A DNA stretch of 64,000 nt from Deroplatys truncata (GCA_030765065.1 CM060988.1:174509065-174573064), one strand, 5' to 3'. Counted from the first letter of the stretch, positions 33,906 through 45,317 are shown. The notes: generated from the letters alone by a model not told the origin. Program-made: numbers and translations.

Positions 33906-34957
33906 AACGAATCACTGACCTGATTTCACAGTCGGCCGGTCGTTCGATTGCTTTGAAATTTCGATACGCTTTAGCAACAGGGAAACACAAAGTGTCAATC
34001 GTTCACAGCTGGTTTGGCTTGCTAATGGATGGAGGAATTAATCGCGCATGCTCAAAATCGCTACTGCAACGGAAGAAATATTAAAACGGTATTTACTTTA
34101 AAAGCAAGCCTCGCATTTTTTGTAAACGTTTATGTAAACGAAAAATAAGTAGGAATAGTTCACTAATAAATGATAAGGGTTAGAGAATGCCATGAAAGTG
34201 TAACATCCGATTTCTTTTAAACTTCTTTTGTAAAGACTCCTTTAACTTCTATGGTCATATCGGGGGCTGTGACTTGAGAACAAAGATTATGTTATTGCTC
34301 GCTGATCTGCAGGTATTTAACTTTTAGTTTATTCATTTTCATTAGGAAAGAAATTCACTCACACTTTCATACTTCCAGACTCTGGGGACGGAAGGGAGTG
34401 ATTCTTATTAAAGAAATAGTCTTTTGCCCCAGTAGAGAATCAAACCCGGGATCTCTGGATTGAGAGGCCTGAAAACTGACTACACACAGTCTAAAATGTT
34501 TATTATATTTTACTTGCTACCTAACAGGATAACATCGGTACCTCTTCCACCAGAAAAAACTATAAAAGCGAAAAGATGGTACAGGAAGGAGACTATGTAA
34601 CTGAGGTCATCTGTCTAGCACCACACCACTTGTATCTATCCAAAAAACCTACGATCACAATCAGTATCATCGTCATTATATTCTTTCTCTTCTTATTTTA
34701 TAATCAAGTGACCGTGTTTTTATACCAGTGCTTAAGTTTGCTGTCATTGTACAGGAAGTGGTCCCGGAGCAGTGTCAGCCAACTGATTGCTTTGTAGTGT
34801 CAGCGAGCAGGTCATTTCCTGCTACTAGCTCCCAGAGAGCAGTTGGGACAAGGGTGACGACATAGTTACTTTAGTCACGGAAATGTATGTGGTACTTTGT
34901 ACCTACAAGCCGCTAACAACACTAATACTCCGAGCAGCAGCAAGAGAAAATAAAAAA
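33906..34957. other. Intergenic sequence with short repeat relics
   Basis: 34090-34212 is a beta tail end in + orientation (ending AGTGTAACATCCGA). Around 34435-34490 a minus-strand B-box-like GGTTTGATTCTC may be a SINE head scrap. A 73-residue frame at 34576-34797 has a hydrophobic stretch, but no domain or splice context supports it as a gene. Confidence 0.4.
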
Positions 34958-35345
34958 TCTGATGTGTTACACTCGCATGACTTTCTCTACTCTTGCACAA
35001 ACTATTTTTACAAACGCTTATTCACCATATGCTTCATGTTAATCGAGATGTCAATCTTATTGCTAATTTTCTTGTAGATGCAAGGGGATATGGTAGGTTT
35101 TAAGCGATAGTCAAATGTTTTAAGAGGTGGTTGCTATGTGGAGTATTCCATTCTCTTTGCATTACCAGGACAAAAAAATGAATAACGAATTCCATTTGAG
35201 AAAAAGTATAAGTATTGGAAAATTTAAGAGAATAACGAGCAATATCTCGAAAATGGTTCACTCAACAACAACAAAATGTATGACATAAACTATGTATTTT
35301 AACGCGATCTACATTTTTTGTGTAATAAAATTTTGTATATCTCTA
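34958..35345 (-). mobile_element. Alpha repeat, tail half
   Basis: It starts TCTGATGTGTTACACTCGCA and follows the consensus to TAAAATTTTGTATATCTCT. It then switches without spacer to an oppositely oriented alpha segment. Confidence 0.8.
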
Positions 35346-35971
35346 AATTTTCTCAAAATTGGCTCTAACGATTTTGATTAAAATATATGTTTTTAAGACA
35401 TTTTTATGACATACAAAATGTATATCTTGAATTTTCTGGGAATGTCTACAGAAGCATTCTTCATTGTGAACGACTTTTGCATAACTAGTAAACCATAAGA
35501 GATAGACAAAATTTTACTACACAAAAATGTAGATCGCATTAAAATACACAATTTATGTCATAAACATATTTTTTGTTGAGTGAACCATTTTCAAGATATT
35601 GCTTGTTATTCCCTTAAATTTTTCAATACGCACTTTCTCAAATGGGAATTCGTTATTCATCTTTTTGTCTTGGATATGCAAAGAGTATTAATCTGTGGCA
35701 AAGGTAATGGTGCTGCACATAGCGACCAACTATTAAGAGATATGCCTATGCTTAAAGGCTATTGTATTTCGATATTGCCCTTGCAAATACAAAACAAGGG
35801 GAACATAGTAGGCCTTAAGCGATAGTCAAATATTTTTAGAACTGGTCGCTATGTGTAAAATGTAATTCTCTTTGCATGTGAAAAGATCGTTTCTGCAAAT
35901 GTTTATCTCGATTAATATGAAATAGATGGAGAATAAGAGTTTGTGAAAATGGTTTCTACAGTAGTGGAGAA
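35346..35971 (+). mobile_element. Alpha repeat fragment with internal hairpin variant
   Basis: It follows the alpha consensus in + orientation from the AAATTTTCTCAAAATTGG segment. At 35677-35878 the central part is present twice in opposite orientations: GCAAAGAG...GCGACC and then GGTCGCTATG...CTCTTTGC. It returns to the tail-side sequence but lacks the last tail motif. The same inverted arrangement is at 47597-47800. Confidence 0.75.
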
Positions 35972-36446
35972 AGTGTAGGATGTTTTGGATGTCGCTTAAA
36001 GTTTATCAGTTGTGCAGATTATACAAAATTTGTTCCGACTGAAGAGGACTTTACAGGCTATTCCCTGAAAATTCTAGGTATACATTTTATTTATCACGTA
36101 AATATTTTTAATGCATGGTATTTTAATCAAAATCATCCGAGCTATCTTATAGAAAATAAAAAATGTTGAAAAATATTTCATGTAAGGGACAGTGTGGCGT
36201 GGGGGAACATTCTTGTAAATCTTTGTGTAGCTTCTTAAACACCAAGTTTGGTATTTATCCGAATTTTCATTTTTGAGTTATGCTTTTCACAGCCAGACTG
36301 ACAGATACACACACGAAACTTTTTCTCAGAATGTATTTGGGGGGGGGTATTCGTGGGCATCTAAACATGTATCCTCGGTATCGAATTTTTGGGTGGAAGG
36401 CCATACATTCTCTACGTATTGTGTACCTATATATGGTAGAGAAAGT
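35972..36446 (-). mobile_element. Beta repeat, 3' part
   Basis: It runs from ATGTCGCTTAAAGTTTATCA through TTTTAATCAAAATCATC and CGAATTTTTGGGTGGAAGG to a head end (TATATGGTAGAGAAAGT). Confidence 0.7.
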
Positions 36447-36480
36447 GATAACCTTTCGTAAGGATAGCAAGACTGGAAAA

Positions 36481-36720
36481 TGCAATGCCATTGCCGAGAT
36501 TTGAGCCATGGATCTTCCGGTTTTCGTCCGGTTGCTCTAACCAGCTGAGTTACTATGGCAACATCGCGAGTCATCTGGAAAAGCAACCGGACGGAAATCA
36601 GAGGAACAGTAGTTTGAATCCTGGCTATGGTATTGAATATTTCAGTTATCTGATTCTACCTTACCAACCTTGTCCTACACACGGCTTGTGTGAAAGAACA
36701 ATTAATTACTTTCTTAATAA
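36481..36720. mobile_element. SINE family F, two copies as an inverted pair
   Basis: 36481-36562 is a minus-strand head (CAACCGGACGAAAACCGG, GCTCAAATCTCGGC). After about 20 nt, 36582-36720 is a plus-strand copy (GCAACCGGACGGAAATCAGA, then TTTGAATCCTGGCTATGG and TTCAGTTATCTGATTCTACC) ending AATTAATTACTTTC. Arms facing each other could form a long hairpin. Confidence 0.65.
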
Positions 36721-36721
36721 G

Positions 36722-36985
36722 GGCGCCGGGATAGTGCAGTGGTTTCATTTCCGGCTCTCGTGCTGAGGAGCCGGGATTCGATTTCAGGCTCTGTGGTAGT
36801 GGTTTTAAGCCGGTTCTATCCACCCCTTCATCTCTGACTTGCTTATGTGAAGTACCCCCAAGGCCCAACGTGGCTTCGAGTCCACGGTAAAAGCTGTAGG
36901 TCCTCTTATTACCCTATCAACAGAGACAACGGATTCCTCCCGCTGGGTCCAGTCATCGCTTGGGGAGGGCTCTATCCCCCGACCT
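36722..36985 (+). mobile_element. tRNA-derived SINE (family D)
   Basis: The head GGGCGCCGGGATAGTGCAGT has an A-box-like TAGTGCAGTGG and a B box GGGATTCGATTTC. The body has AGGCCCAACGTGGCTTCGAG and ACCCTATCAACAGAGACAAC. Only one copy is seen here, so family status rests on the tRNA-like head. Confidence 0.55.
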
Positions 36986-37050
36986 TTCGTAAGCATAGTT
37001 TGTAGAAGTTATATAAAAATAAACGATAGTGGGCAGAGAAAGTCGCATGA
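36986..37050 (+). mobile_element. Beta tail fragment
   Basis: Short tail-end scrap (AGTTTGTAGAAGTTATATAA, then GGCAGAGAAAGTCGCATGAC) between two retroposons. Confidence 0.5.
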
Positions 37051-37061
37051 CTAACACAAAG

Positions 37062-37985
37062 GTTGCCGAGCGAGGTGGCGCCTATGTAGCGTATACGACT
37101 CGCATTCGGGTGGTCCCTAGTTACATTCTCAGCAACCTCCCCACTCTGAACCATGAGCTTGTCATGATTTCCTCGGATTGGTAGGCGAATGCTGGGGTGG
37201 TTCCTCTTCTATAACGACTTTCCTGTACCCATGATTTCCCCCCGTAGGGAGTGGTTCCGACCGCTTTAGCTGCTGTGATGCGAGCACTGTAGACCCCTAG
37301 CGCTCGTGGTACTTCTGACGTTACTAGAAGTACGCTGGGCCGAACATTCGAGCCCCTCCCGAAAATGAGTTATTTGGATTGAGTTGGACTCGGCAGGGTA
37401 TTGTTCCTGATACTGCCGGGAGATTGGGTACGTATGTCTGATTTTTCCGTCCAGGCGGGGTTGTGAGACACCTCAAGGTCCTCCGGTACCGCCCTGGATA
37501 GCCGGTAGACAGTCTGCTAGGTCGCTCCCTTCTGGAGTTGACACGCGTAAGTGGCGTATCCACTTCCGCCTCTATAATAGGGGTCCGGATTAAAATTTCC
37601 AGGTGCCGGCCCAAAGGAAAGGCCCTCGGGGGTTGGGAGAGGAAGGGTTGACGCTCTCTCCCCTGTGGCTGCTTATACCCATGACTTCCTTCATTGTCAT
37701 TAGCGTTTCCGGTTGTAAGACCAGGCAACGGTGTTCGGCATGTTGCAGGCGAGCGATGGTTTGTTTCTGTCGTCGGTCGAGACTGCTCAGTTAGGACCCG
37801 CCTCCTGTTGCTCTCGGGCCCCCTGGTGATTTTGGGCTTGTGTGCAGGCTCGAGCGACATCAGATGCGTTCGAATTGGAACCGTTAAGGACCTCGCCCAT
37901 GCTTGTGCTCGTCGTCATCCGGATATGGTCGTCCTTCGGGTCTCTCTCCTCATCTCTCCCTCCCAGGGGTCATGGTAGAATTACA
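37062..37985 (+). mobile_element. Long retroposon (family G), about 0.9 kb
   Basis: A tRNA-like start (GCCGAGCGAGGTGGCGCC, ACTCGCATTCGGGTGG) leads to the shared SINE core TAGGCGAATGCTGGGGTGGT. A GC-rich body follows: AGTACGCTGGGCCGAACATT, ACTCGGCAGGGTATTGTTCC and CCTCCCAGGGGTCATGG. It can be aligned block by block with 55735-56590 (+) and 57060-57450 (-). Frames on both strands are long only because the body is GC-rich, and they differ between copies. Confidence 0.7.
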
Positions 37986-38355
37986 AATGACCGGATGGCC
38001 TACGTGAGGTGCTCACTCCCGATTGCGGGGCACACCTACATATGATTTATACATTTGTAAGGTGATATGCCACCCAGAGTCCACATTTGAACCACGCAGT
38101 GATGCAACAAGTGAAGAGCGCCTCTAGTGTTGCTAATAACAGACACCAGCTGATTTATTGCGCTGTACTGCAAGTAGTTGTTCTCCAGCGACTGACTCTA
38201 CATGAAGCATGAACAAGGAGGACCATTTGGTATTTACTGCATTTACGTGTTACTAATTGCTAGTATTCACACTTGTGTAACTGCCCTCTTTATGCTTTAA
38301 TTAGGCACACAAAGGCATTGGAATACTTATTTTTAATAGAAAAAGAATAACTTAC
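37986..38355. other. Low-copy intergenic sequence
   Basis: No repeat shared with the rest of the window. Ordinary composition, no gene recognised. If the candidate exon at 38356-38493 is real, this would be its downstream intron. Confidence 0.35.
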
Positions 38356-38493
38356 CCCAGTATGCTAAACTAACCATAGATTTCAAATTTGGGACAACAA
38401 TTATAAAGATTTTTTCATAAGATGTTGCTTGGCTCAGATTGGCATCATGGCGAGCAGTCAAATTCATCAATGAAGAAGACATAGAATCCGTCC
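38356..38493 (-). CDS. Candidate internal exon of an unrecognised gene
   Basis: On the minus strand a 138-nt open block is bounded by a strong acceptor (TTTCTTTCTGTCTACACCAG) and a donor (CTGGG then GTAAGTTATT). It opens with two bases of a split codon and ends with one, so it is symmetric and would not shift the frame. It reads TDSMSSSLMNLTARHDANLS, then QATSYEKIFIIVVPNLKSMV and SLAYWG. I do not recognise the protein. Flanks are low-copy. A chance open frame with lucky splice-like borders cannot be excluded. Confidence 0.3.
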
Positions 38494-38767
38494 CTGGTGT
38501 AGACAGAAAGAAACTTAGATTCATATTCTGGCTCCTTGTATTAAGACAAAACAGTTGAAGGGAAAGTATATGCCAGGTTCCTTTGTTAAGTCAAGGAAAG
38601 GGTTACAAGCTTGTTGGACCTTGCTGACTGGAAAGCAATTGGCACAAAAGATTATGCAGCTCAGATCGGAATGTAAGAAAGAGGGTCAAGGTTGGGAGGG
38701 GGAGGGTATATGTTTGTTTTGTAAGCAATAGCGTGTGCTTGTGAAATACTTCTTCTGTTTTGTTTGT

Positions 38768-39241
38768 TTTTTCTACTACGTATAGTAGGAAGGGGAAGTA
38801 TTGAATTCTACCCAAAAATTCGCTATCGATATTTCACCAGAAATACATGTTTTGAGTCCCCTGAATTCAATAAAGAGTTTTATAAATAGGACTGTATAAA
38901 CAGCATAACTCTAAAACGAAAATTCAGATAAACACCAAACTTGGTATTTAGGTTCAGTATCTTTAAAATATATGACAAGAAGGTTTTCAAGAAAATTCTA
39001 TCACCCCAACTACCCTTTATGTGGAACATTTTTTTTCGAAAATTTTGTTTTTCTCAAAAATGGCTGTGACTATTCGGTTAAAGTATCATATATTTAAGAT
39101 ATTCTTATGGCAAGTGAAATGTATATCATGAATTTTCTGGCAATGTCTCCAAAAGTCCTCTTCATTCTGAATGACTTTTGTATAACTGGTAAGCCGTAAG
39201 AGATAGACACAATATTAATAATAGAATTCCTTAAAATACAC

Positions 39242-39286
<45 letters not shown>

Positions 39287-39551
39287 AATGAACCATTTCC
39301 AAGATATACCTTGTTATTTGTTTGAAATTTCTAATACTTTTTCTCAAATTGGGAATTCGTTATTCGTTTTTTTTTGTCCTGGACATGCAAAGAGAATGCA
39401 ATGCTCCACATAGCATGCATCTACAAGAAGATTAGCAATAAGATAGTTTCTGCAAACGTTTATCTCGATTAACATGAAATGGATGGAGAATAAGGTTTGT
39501 AAAAGTAGTTTCTACAGAAGTAGAAATGTCGTGTGACTACAACACATCAGA
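38768..39551 (+). mobile_element. Alpha repeat, full length
   Basis: The head is TTTTTTCTACTACGTATAGT and the tail ACTACAACACATCAGA. Unlike other copies it carries a second (TG)n of about 40 nt at 39246-39285, in the segment that is an A/T run elsewhere. The usual slot lacks one. Confidence 0.85.
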
Positions 39552-40285
39552 TTTTTTCTTTTCCTTTTATTTCTTGTAAATATCATTAACTTTTATTTCA
39601 GTGTGATGAATATAATCTGAAAAATATGAACTAGTGCATTATATAATCACGTACGGCCTACTTGACATATGAGTATGTTTCATAAGATGGGATTTTAAAT
39701 CATCAGTAAAACATACGGAAAATCTCCCACCCTAAATTATAATTTACATGGCAATGTTTCGTAATTTTCATGTCCTCAATAGTTGCTCTGACGACTTCGA
39801 TTAAAATGTCATATATTTATAGCTATTTATGCAAATAATGGGATATGAGTATCATATGTGTTTTGTAACAACCAGGCGTAAGCAGAGTTCTGTAATTACA
39901 TGAGAGCGGTAATAATGCTCATATCCCACTAGTTGCGTACAATATTTTATCCGCGACCATTTAATAATAGCCCCTTACTTATCTGATACGTTTCTGATAC
40001 GATCGTAGATTTATAAATAACAGGTTTGTAGTTTAATAAACATTCTGATTCTAACTAAACCAAATTCTAGTTAATATTATACCGTTGATGATAGTAAAGC
40101 TTGAGGCAGCATTTTTAACACTTAAATGATTTCAGTCAAATTATATAGCATGTAAATGCAATAACAGCCCACCTTAAAGAAACATGCGTATGTAACAATA
40201 TATAAAAAGTGTATATTACAGTCATTGTATATGTTTATAACATTGTATACATGTTCAATAATGTTATGTGAATGTATTACGTAAT
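39552..40285. other. AT-rich sequence with an old alpha scrap
   Basis: 39722-39850 retains CCCACCCTAAATTATAATTT and GATTAAAATGTCATATATTT, an old + oriented internal fragment. The rest is AT-rich with no other recognisable content. Confidence 0.45.
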
Positions 40286-40289
40286 TTAA

Positions 40290-41105
40290 TAATGTAGGAG
40301 CTGTGGGAATAATAGTTTAAAAGTTGCTAACAATGAGGTAACAATCAGGTAGCCTTGAGGCAATAATGAGAATGAAAGTGTAATAATGCTACCAGTCATT
40401 CTTGGAGCAACAATAATGTAATTTTTGTGAGAGCTTATAGAATAGCCAATCAACAACCAGAAAAATCTTTAGTTAAATAAAGGTTTTCTATTGGACTAGG
40501 ATTAGCCAATCAGAGACTTGAAATACAGAAATTTGCAAATTTAGGCGGTAGAAATCAAGCCAGTTGCTTGTAGACAGTGCTCATAACTGGACGCGTTGGT
40601 TGTAGACAGTGTTCCTAACCGGACGCGAGACACGTCCTCGAGAAATTTAATACGTATTCGTGTGAGACGAAAATAGTTTACGTGTTAGAAAGTGCAAGTA
40701 ATTAACAAAAGAATCTCACAGCTCTCTATATCAGTGAAGTGTTATTTAAGTTGTGACAAGGATTAATAAATGTAGTGAAGTAAAAATTATAATCTGTGTA
40801 AACCTACATTCTTAGCCGCAATACCCCCTGCTAAGACATTCATGTCTCTAAAAAAATATAAATGAGACGCAGCCGAGGCTAACATAAATAAACATAATAT
40901 TTAAAGGAACAGACAAATTACAAAGTTAATATTCTTAAATTTGGGACGAAAGCTACCGGGTACCATACGTGCGGTTGCAACTACTTCAAGTTGGGCTCCC
41001 CAACAGTTGAACTACAATACAACTCCTACTTCAAATTGGCTTTCCATACGTGAAGCAACAAACATACATTCCTCAAATTGGCTCCCAAAACGTGGGGCTA
41101 ATAAT
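40290..41105 (+). mobile_element. LTR-retroelement-like remnant (LTR plus leader)
   Basis: 40290-40860 has promoter-like content, a tandem 32-nt duplication (TTGTAGACAGTG...GGACGCG at about 40563-40627) and an AATAAATG signal near 40766, as in the U3-R-U5 of an LTR. Downstream, three imperfect repeats spaced about 44 nt (starting 40983, 41030 and 41072) read TCAAATTGGCTCCCAAAACG, close to the TGGCGCCCAACGTGGGGC type of tRNA primer-binding site. No gag or pol is present. The borders are uncertain and no TG...CA pair is assigned. Confidence 0.35.
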
Positions 41106-41110
41106 AAAAA

Positions 41111-41998
41111 TCTGATGTGTTACACTCACATGACTTTCTCTACTCTTGTACAATCTATTTTTACAAACGGCTATTCTCAATATGCTTTATATTAATCGAG
41201 ATATCGAGATGTCAATCTTATTTGTAATTTTCTTGTAGATGCAAGGGGAATATGGTAGCTTTTAAGCGATAGTCAAATATTTTAACGCTGGTTGCTAGGT
41301 GGCGCATTCCATTCTCTTTGCATGTCCAGGACATAAAAAAAATGAATAACGAATGTGAGAAAAAGTATAAGTATTGTAAAATTTAAGGAAATAACAAGCA
41401 ATATCTCGAAAACGGTTCACTCAACAAAAGAAATGTATATGACATAAGTTGTGTATTTTAACGCGATCTACATTTTTTGTGTAGTAAAATTTTGTCTATC
41501 TCTTATGGTTTACCAGTTATGCAAAAGTCGTTGACAATGAAGAATACTTTTGGAGACATTCCCAGAAAATTCGAGATATACATTTCATTTCTCATGACAT
41601 TATCTTAAACATATGATATTTTAATCAAAATCGTTAGAGCCATTTTTGAGAAAATTAAAATTTTCGAAAAATCTTCCATGTAAAGGGTAGTCTGGGGTGG
41701 GGGGATTTTCTTGAAAACCTTCGTGTCGCATCTCTGGAAGATACTGAACCTAAATACCAAGTTTGGTGGTTATCCGACTGTTCGTTTTTGAGTTATGCTG
41801 TTCACAGACACACAGACACACACACACACAGACACACACACAGACACACACACACAGACACACACACGGACATGTTTCCAAAAATGCTTTTTTTGGATTC
41901 AGGAGGTCTCAAAACATGTATTTCCGGTGAAATCTCAGTATCGAATTTTTGGGTGGAATGCAATACTTCCCCTACTTACTATACGTAGTAGAGAAAGT
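41111..41998 (-). mobile_element. Alpha repeat, full length (young subfamily)
   Basis: An 888-bp element from TCTGATGTGTTACACTCACA to TAGTAGAGAAAGT. By eye it is nearly identical to 22281-23170. The microsatellite slot (41807-41868) is a CACAGACACACA array. It sits in the A-rich stretch following the LTR-like leader, flanked by AAAAA on both sides. Confidence 0.9.
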
Positions 41999-42516
41999 AA
42001 AAAAGAAAACGTAAGAAGCAAACCATCTTCTCAAGCTGGTTTAGAAACAAAAAAACCAATGCACGATATTAATTTATTTACAACAAAAGAATTGTGTAGA
42101 TTATGTGGAATCACGAAAATTCGGATAATTCGTTCTAAATAATGAATGATTCTGAAGAAAATATCCCTTTATTGAAGTAGCCGCTTCAACAGTTGTTACA
42201 TTTCTTTTCACAAGCTAATCGAGGTTAAATTATGAAGTGGCATATGACTGCTATGTTAGCACTATGTGAAGTGTTAACGAAGAAGTTCGGACTTCGAACC
42301 CTGCTCCCGTCTGCAGAGTTTTATATCTGTAATACATTCTGTGTTTTACGCACACATTTATGTATAGAGCCGTAACTCCTAACTGATTAAAATTTGTACC
42401 ACCCCTGAAACCAACATTACCGGCACGCTCTGCACAGCTACGAGATGTAACTTCAAGAAGTGGGCGGGGATACTGTATATATGTACTGTGTATATACTTT
42501 GTTAGTCATACACATA
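41999..42516. other. Low-copy sequence right of the alpha insertion
   Basis: A short frame at 42057-42142 encodes MHDINLFTTKELCRLCGITK and then a stop. The ELCRLCG motif resembles the start of ZAD-type zinc fingers, but no further cysteines follow. No gene is called. 42495-42514 appears to be the left half of the alpha scrap that hosts the Tc1 element. Confidence 0.35.
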
Positions 42517-43781
42517 CACTACGTGATCAAAAGTATCCGGATACCTGACTGAAAATGACGTACAAGTTCGTGGCGCCCTCCATCAGTAATGCTGGAAGTC
42601 AATATGGTGTTGGCCCACCCTTAGCCTTGAAGACAGCGTTTACTCTCGTATGCATACTGTCAATCAGGTGCTGGAAGGTTTCTTGGGGAATGGCAGCCCA
42701 TTCTTCACGGAGTGCAGAACTGAGGAGAGGTATCAATGTAGGTCGGTGAGGCCTGGCAAGAAGTCGGCGTTCCAAAACATCCCAACGGTGTTCTTGTTGT
42801 CCTTGTTCCCAAGGATTCAAGTCAGTACTCTGTGCAGGTCAGTCCATTACAGGGGCGTTATTGTCGTGTAACCACTCCACCACAGCCCGTGCAGTATGAA
42901 CAGGTGCTTGATCGTGTTGAAAGATGCAATCGCCATCCTCGAATTGCTCTTCAACAGTGGGAAGCAAGAAGGTGCTTAAAATATCAATGTACGTCTGCGC
43001 TGTGATCGTGCCATGCAAAACAACAAGGGGTGCAAGCCCCTTCCAGGAAACACACTACCACACCATACCACCACCACCACCTCCGAATTTCACTGTTGGC
43101 ACTACACACGCTGGCAGATGACGTTCAACGGACATTCGTCATACCCACACCCTGCCATCGGATCGCCACATGTGTACCGTGATTCCTCACTCCACACAGC
43201 GTTTTGCCACTGTTCAATCGTGTAATGTTGACGCTCCTTACACCAAGCGAGGCGTCGTTTGGCATTTTCCTGCGTGATGTGTGGCTTATGAGCAGCTGCT
43301 CGACCATGGAATCCAAGGTTTCTCACCTCACGCCTAACTGTCATAGTCCTTGGAGTGGATCCTGATGCAGTTTGTAATTCCTGTGTGATGGTCTGGATAG
43401 ATGTCTGCCTATTACTCTTTTACGACCCTCTTCAAATGTCGCCGGTCTCTGTCAGTCAACAGACGAGGTCGGCCTGTACTCTTTTGTGCTGTACATGTTC
43501 CTTCACGTTTCCACTTCACTATCACATCAGAAACAATGGACCTAGGGATGTTTAGGAGTGTGGAAATCTCGCGTACAGACTTCTGACACAAGTGACACCC
43601 AATCACCTGACCACGTTCGAAGTCCGCGAGTTTCACGGAGCGTCCCATTCTGGTCTTTCACGATGTCTAATGACTACTGAGGTCGCGGATAATGAGTACC
43701 GGGCAGTAGGTGGCAGCACAATGCACCTAAGATGTAAAACGTATGTTTATGGGGTGTCCGGATACTTTTGATGACATAGTT
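42517..43781. mobile_element. Tc1-like DNA transposon, 1265 bp, TA duplication
   Basis: The left end CACTACGTGATCAAAAGTAT and the right end, read from the other strand (AACTATGTCATCAAAAGTAT), are inverted repeats continuing into CCGGA. TA flanks both ends (42515-42516 and 43782-43783). The site lies in an alpha/beta scrap whose right half is TCTTAAACATGTGGTATTTT. Confidence 0.88.
42599..43648 (-). pseudogene. Tc1-type transposase, disrupted
   Basis: The start at 43648 (MGRSVKLADFERGQVIGC) begins a helix-turn-helix domain (SVREISTLLNIPRSIVSDVI) with the linker STGRPRLLTDRD. The middle, from 43344, has RLAWCKERQHYTIEQWQNAV and then WSEES, where the family has WSDES, so the first catalytic Asp has become Glu. 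The C-terminal part (42820-42599) starts around NPWEQ and keeps HRWDVLERRL and REEWAAIPQETFQHLIDSMH. Frameshifts separate the three parts, and the element cannot make active enzyme. Confidence 0.85.
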
Positions 43782-43783
43782 TA

Positions 43784-43842
43784 TCTTAAACATGTGGTAT
43801 TTTAATCAAAATCGTGGCGTCATTTTTGAGAAAATCGAAAAT
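43784..43842 (-). mobile_element. Alpha scrap hosting the Tc1 insertion
   Basis: TCTTAAACATGTGGTATTTT continues with AATCAAAATCGTGG and TTTTTGAGAAAATCG, an internal alpha segment. It is the continuation of 42495-42514 across the Tc1 element. Confidence 0.6.
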
Positions 43843-43854
43843 AATTTAACGTTT

Positions 43855-44010
43855 TCACAAGCCGTTTGTTGGACAGGGTTGGAAAGGTAGAATTACACGA
43901 CTGAAAAATCCAAAGCTATAGCCGGGAGATCCGTGGTTCAAATCCCGGCTATGGCATTGAATTTTTAAGTCGTCTGATTCCACCGTTCCCACCCCATCTT
44001 TATATCAATC
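43855..44010. mobile_element. SINE family F fold-back
   Basis: 43855-43928 is a minus-strand family F tail (CACAAGCCGTTTGTTGGACA, ACACGACTGAAAAATCC). 43929-44010 is plus strand (GAGATCCGTGGTTCAAATCC, CGGCTATGGCATTG, AAGTCGTCTGATTCCACC). The two arms can pair. Confidence 0.6.
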
Positions 44011-44503
44011 AAATAAAGTCAGGGACTCTATGTATTTTCAAACTCAATATATGCAAAACGCGCTTTAATCTTGATGATTCTTTTATGAAATGAACATGTA
44101 GAATCAATGACGCTGACAAGTGAACGCTTACAGCGCTGGTTCTACGCAATAAATCAGTTTATGTCTGCTTTAGGTGTACTGGAGGACTCCGTTTAGATTA
44201 CCCCTGATCACATCATAGTCTTTTATTACTGAGTGATTTTGAAAGACATTAAAGACACAAAACGCAGCAAATTAGAATATAATGTATTTTATAGCCCTGT
44301 AACCATAAACAACTAAATAAACCAGATGCCTGCACTCAAAAGAAACAATACGGGCTCATAAAATCCCGATTAGATTTTAAGATAGTGAAAGAGAGTCTAA
44401 ACACTTTTAGGCTTTATAGATCGTAAAATGTACAAAAACTTCGATCCTGTTTTATGTACTTACTTCCTTGTTTAACATGTTTTGTTTTCGTAAACTCCTT
44501 TTC
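44011..44503. other. AT-rich low-copy sequence
   Basis: No repeats shared with the rest of the window, no long frame, no RNA gene recognised. Confidence 0.4.
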
Positions 44504-45317
44504 ACTTTCTCTACTACGTATAGTAAGTAGGGGAAGTATTGTATTCCACTTAAAAATTCGATACCGAGATTTCACCGGAAATATATGTTTTGAGACCCCC
44601 TGAATCAAAAAAAAGCATTTTTGGAAACATGTCCGTGTGTGAGTCTGTGAACAGCATAGTCAGATAAACACCAAACTTGGTACTTAGGTTCAGTATCTTC
44701 CAGAGATGCGATACGAAGGTTTTCAAGAAAATCCCCCCACACAAGATTACCCTTTACATGGAACATTTTTCAAAAATTTTAATTTTCTCAAAAATGGCTC
44801 TGACGATTTGGATTAAAATATCATATGTTTAAGATATTTTCATGACAAATGAAATGTATATCTCGAATTTTCTGGGAATGTCTCAAAAAGTATTCTTCAT
44901 TGTGAACAACGTTTGCATAACTGGAAAACCATAAGAGATAAACAAAACTTTACTACACAAAAAATGTAGATCGCGTTAAAACACACAATTTATGTCATAT
45001 ACATTTTTTTGTTGAGTGAACCATTTTCGAGATATTGCTTGTTATTCCATTAAATTTTCCAAAACTTTTTCTCAAATGGGAATTCGTTATTCGTTTTTTT
45101 ATGTCCTGGACATACAACGAGAATGAAATGCGCCACATAGCAACCAGCTCAAAAAAGATTCAACTATCGCTTAAAGCCTACCATATTCCCGTTGCACCTA
45201 CAAGAAAATTAGCAATAAGATTAACATATCGATTAACATGAAGCATATGGAGAATAAGCGTTTGTAAAAATAGTTTGTAAAAGAGTAGAGAAAGTCATGT
45301 GAGAGTAACACATCAGA
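44504..45317 (+). mobile_element. Alpha repeat, full length
   Basis: The head is ACTTTCTCTACTACGTATAG and the tail GAGTAACACATCAGA. The microsatellite slot holds only GTGTGTGAGTCTG. Confidence 0.88.

Noticed and set aside
35580..35825. 81-residue frame similar to those at 47501 and 23602
   Set aside because: All three are the same internal segment of the alpha repeat, so shared ancestry of the DNA explains the similarity. No start context or coding bias is evident.
37324..37860. 178-residue minus-strand frame
   Set aside because: It lies within the GC-rich family G retroposon. The homologous copy at 55725-56590 does not keep the frame.
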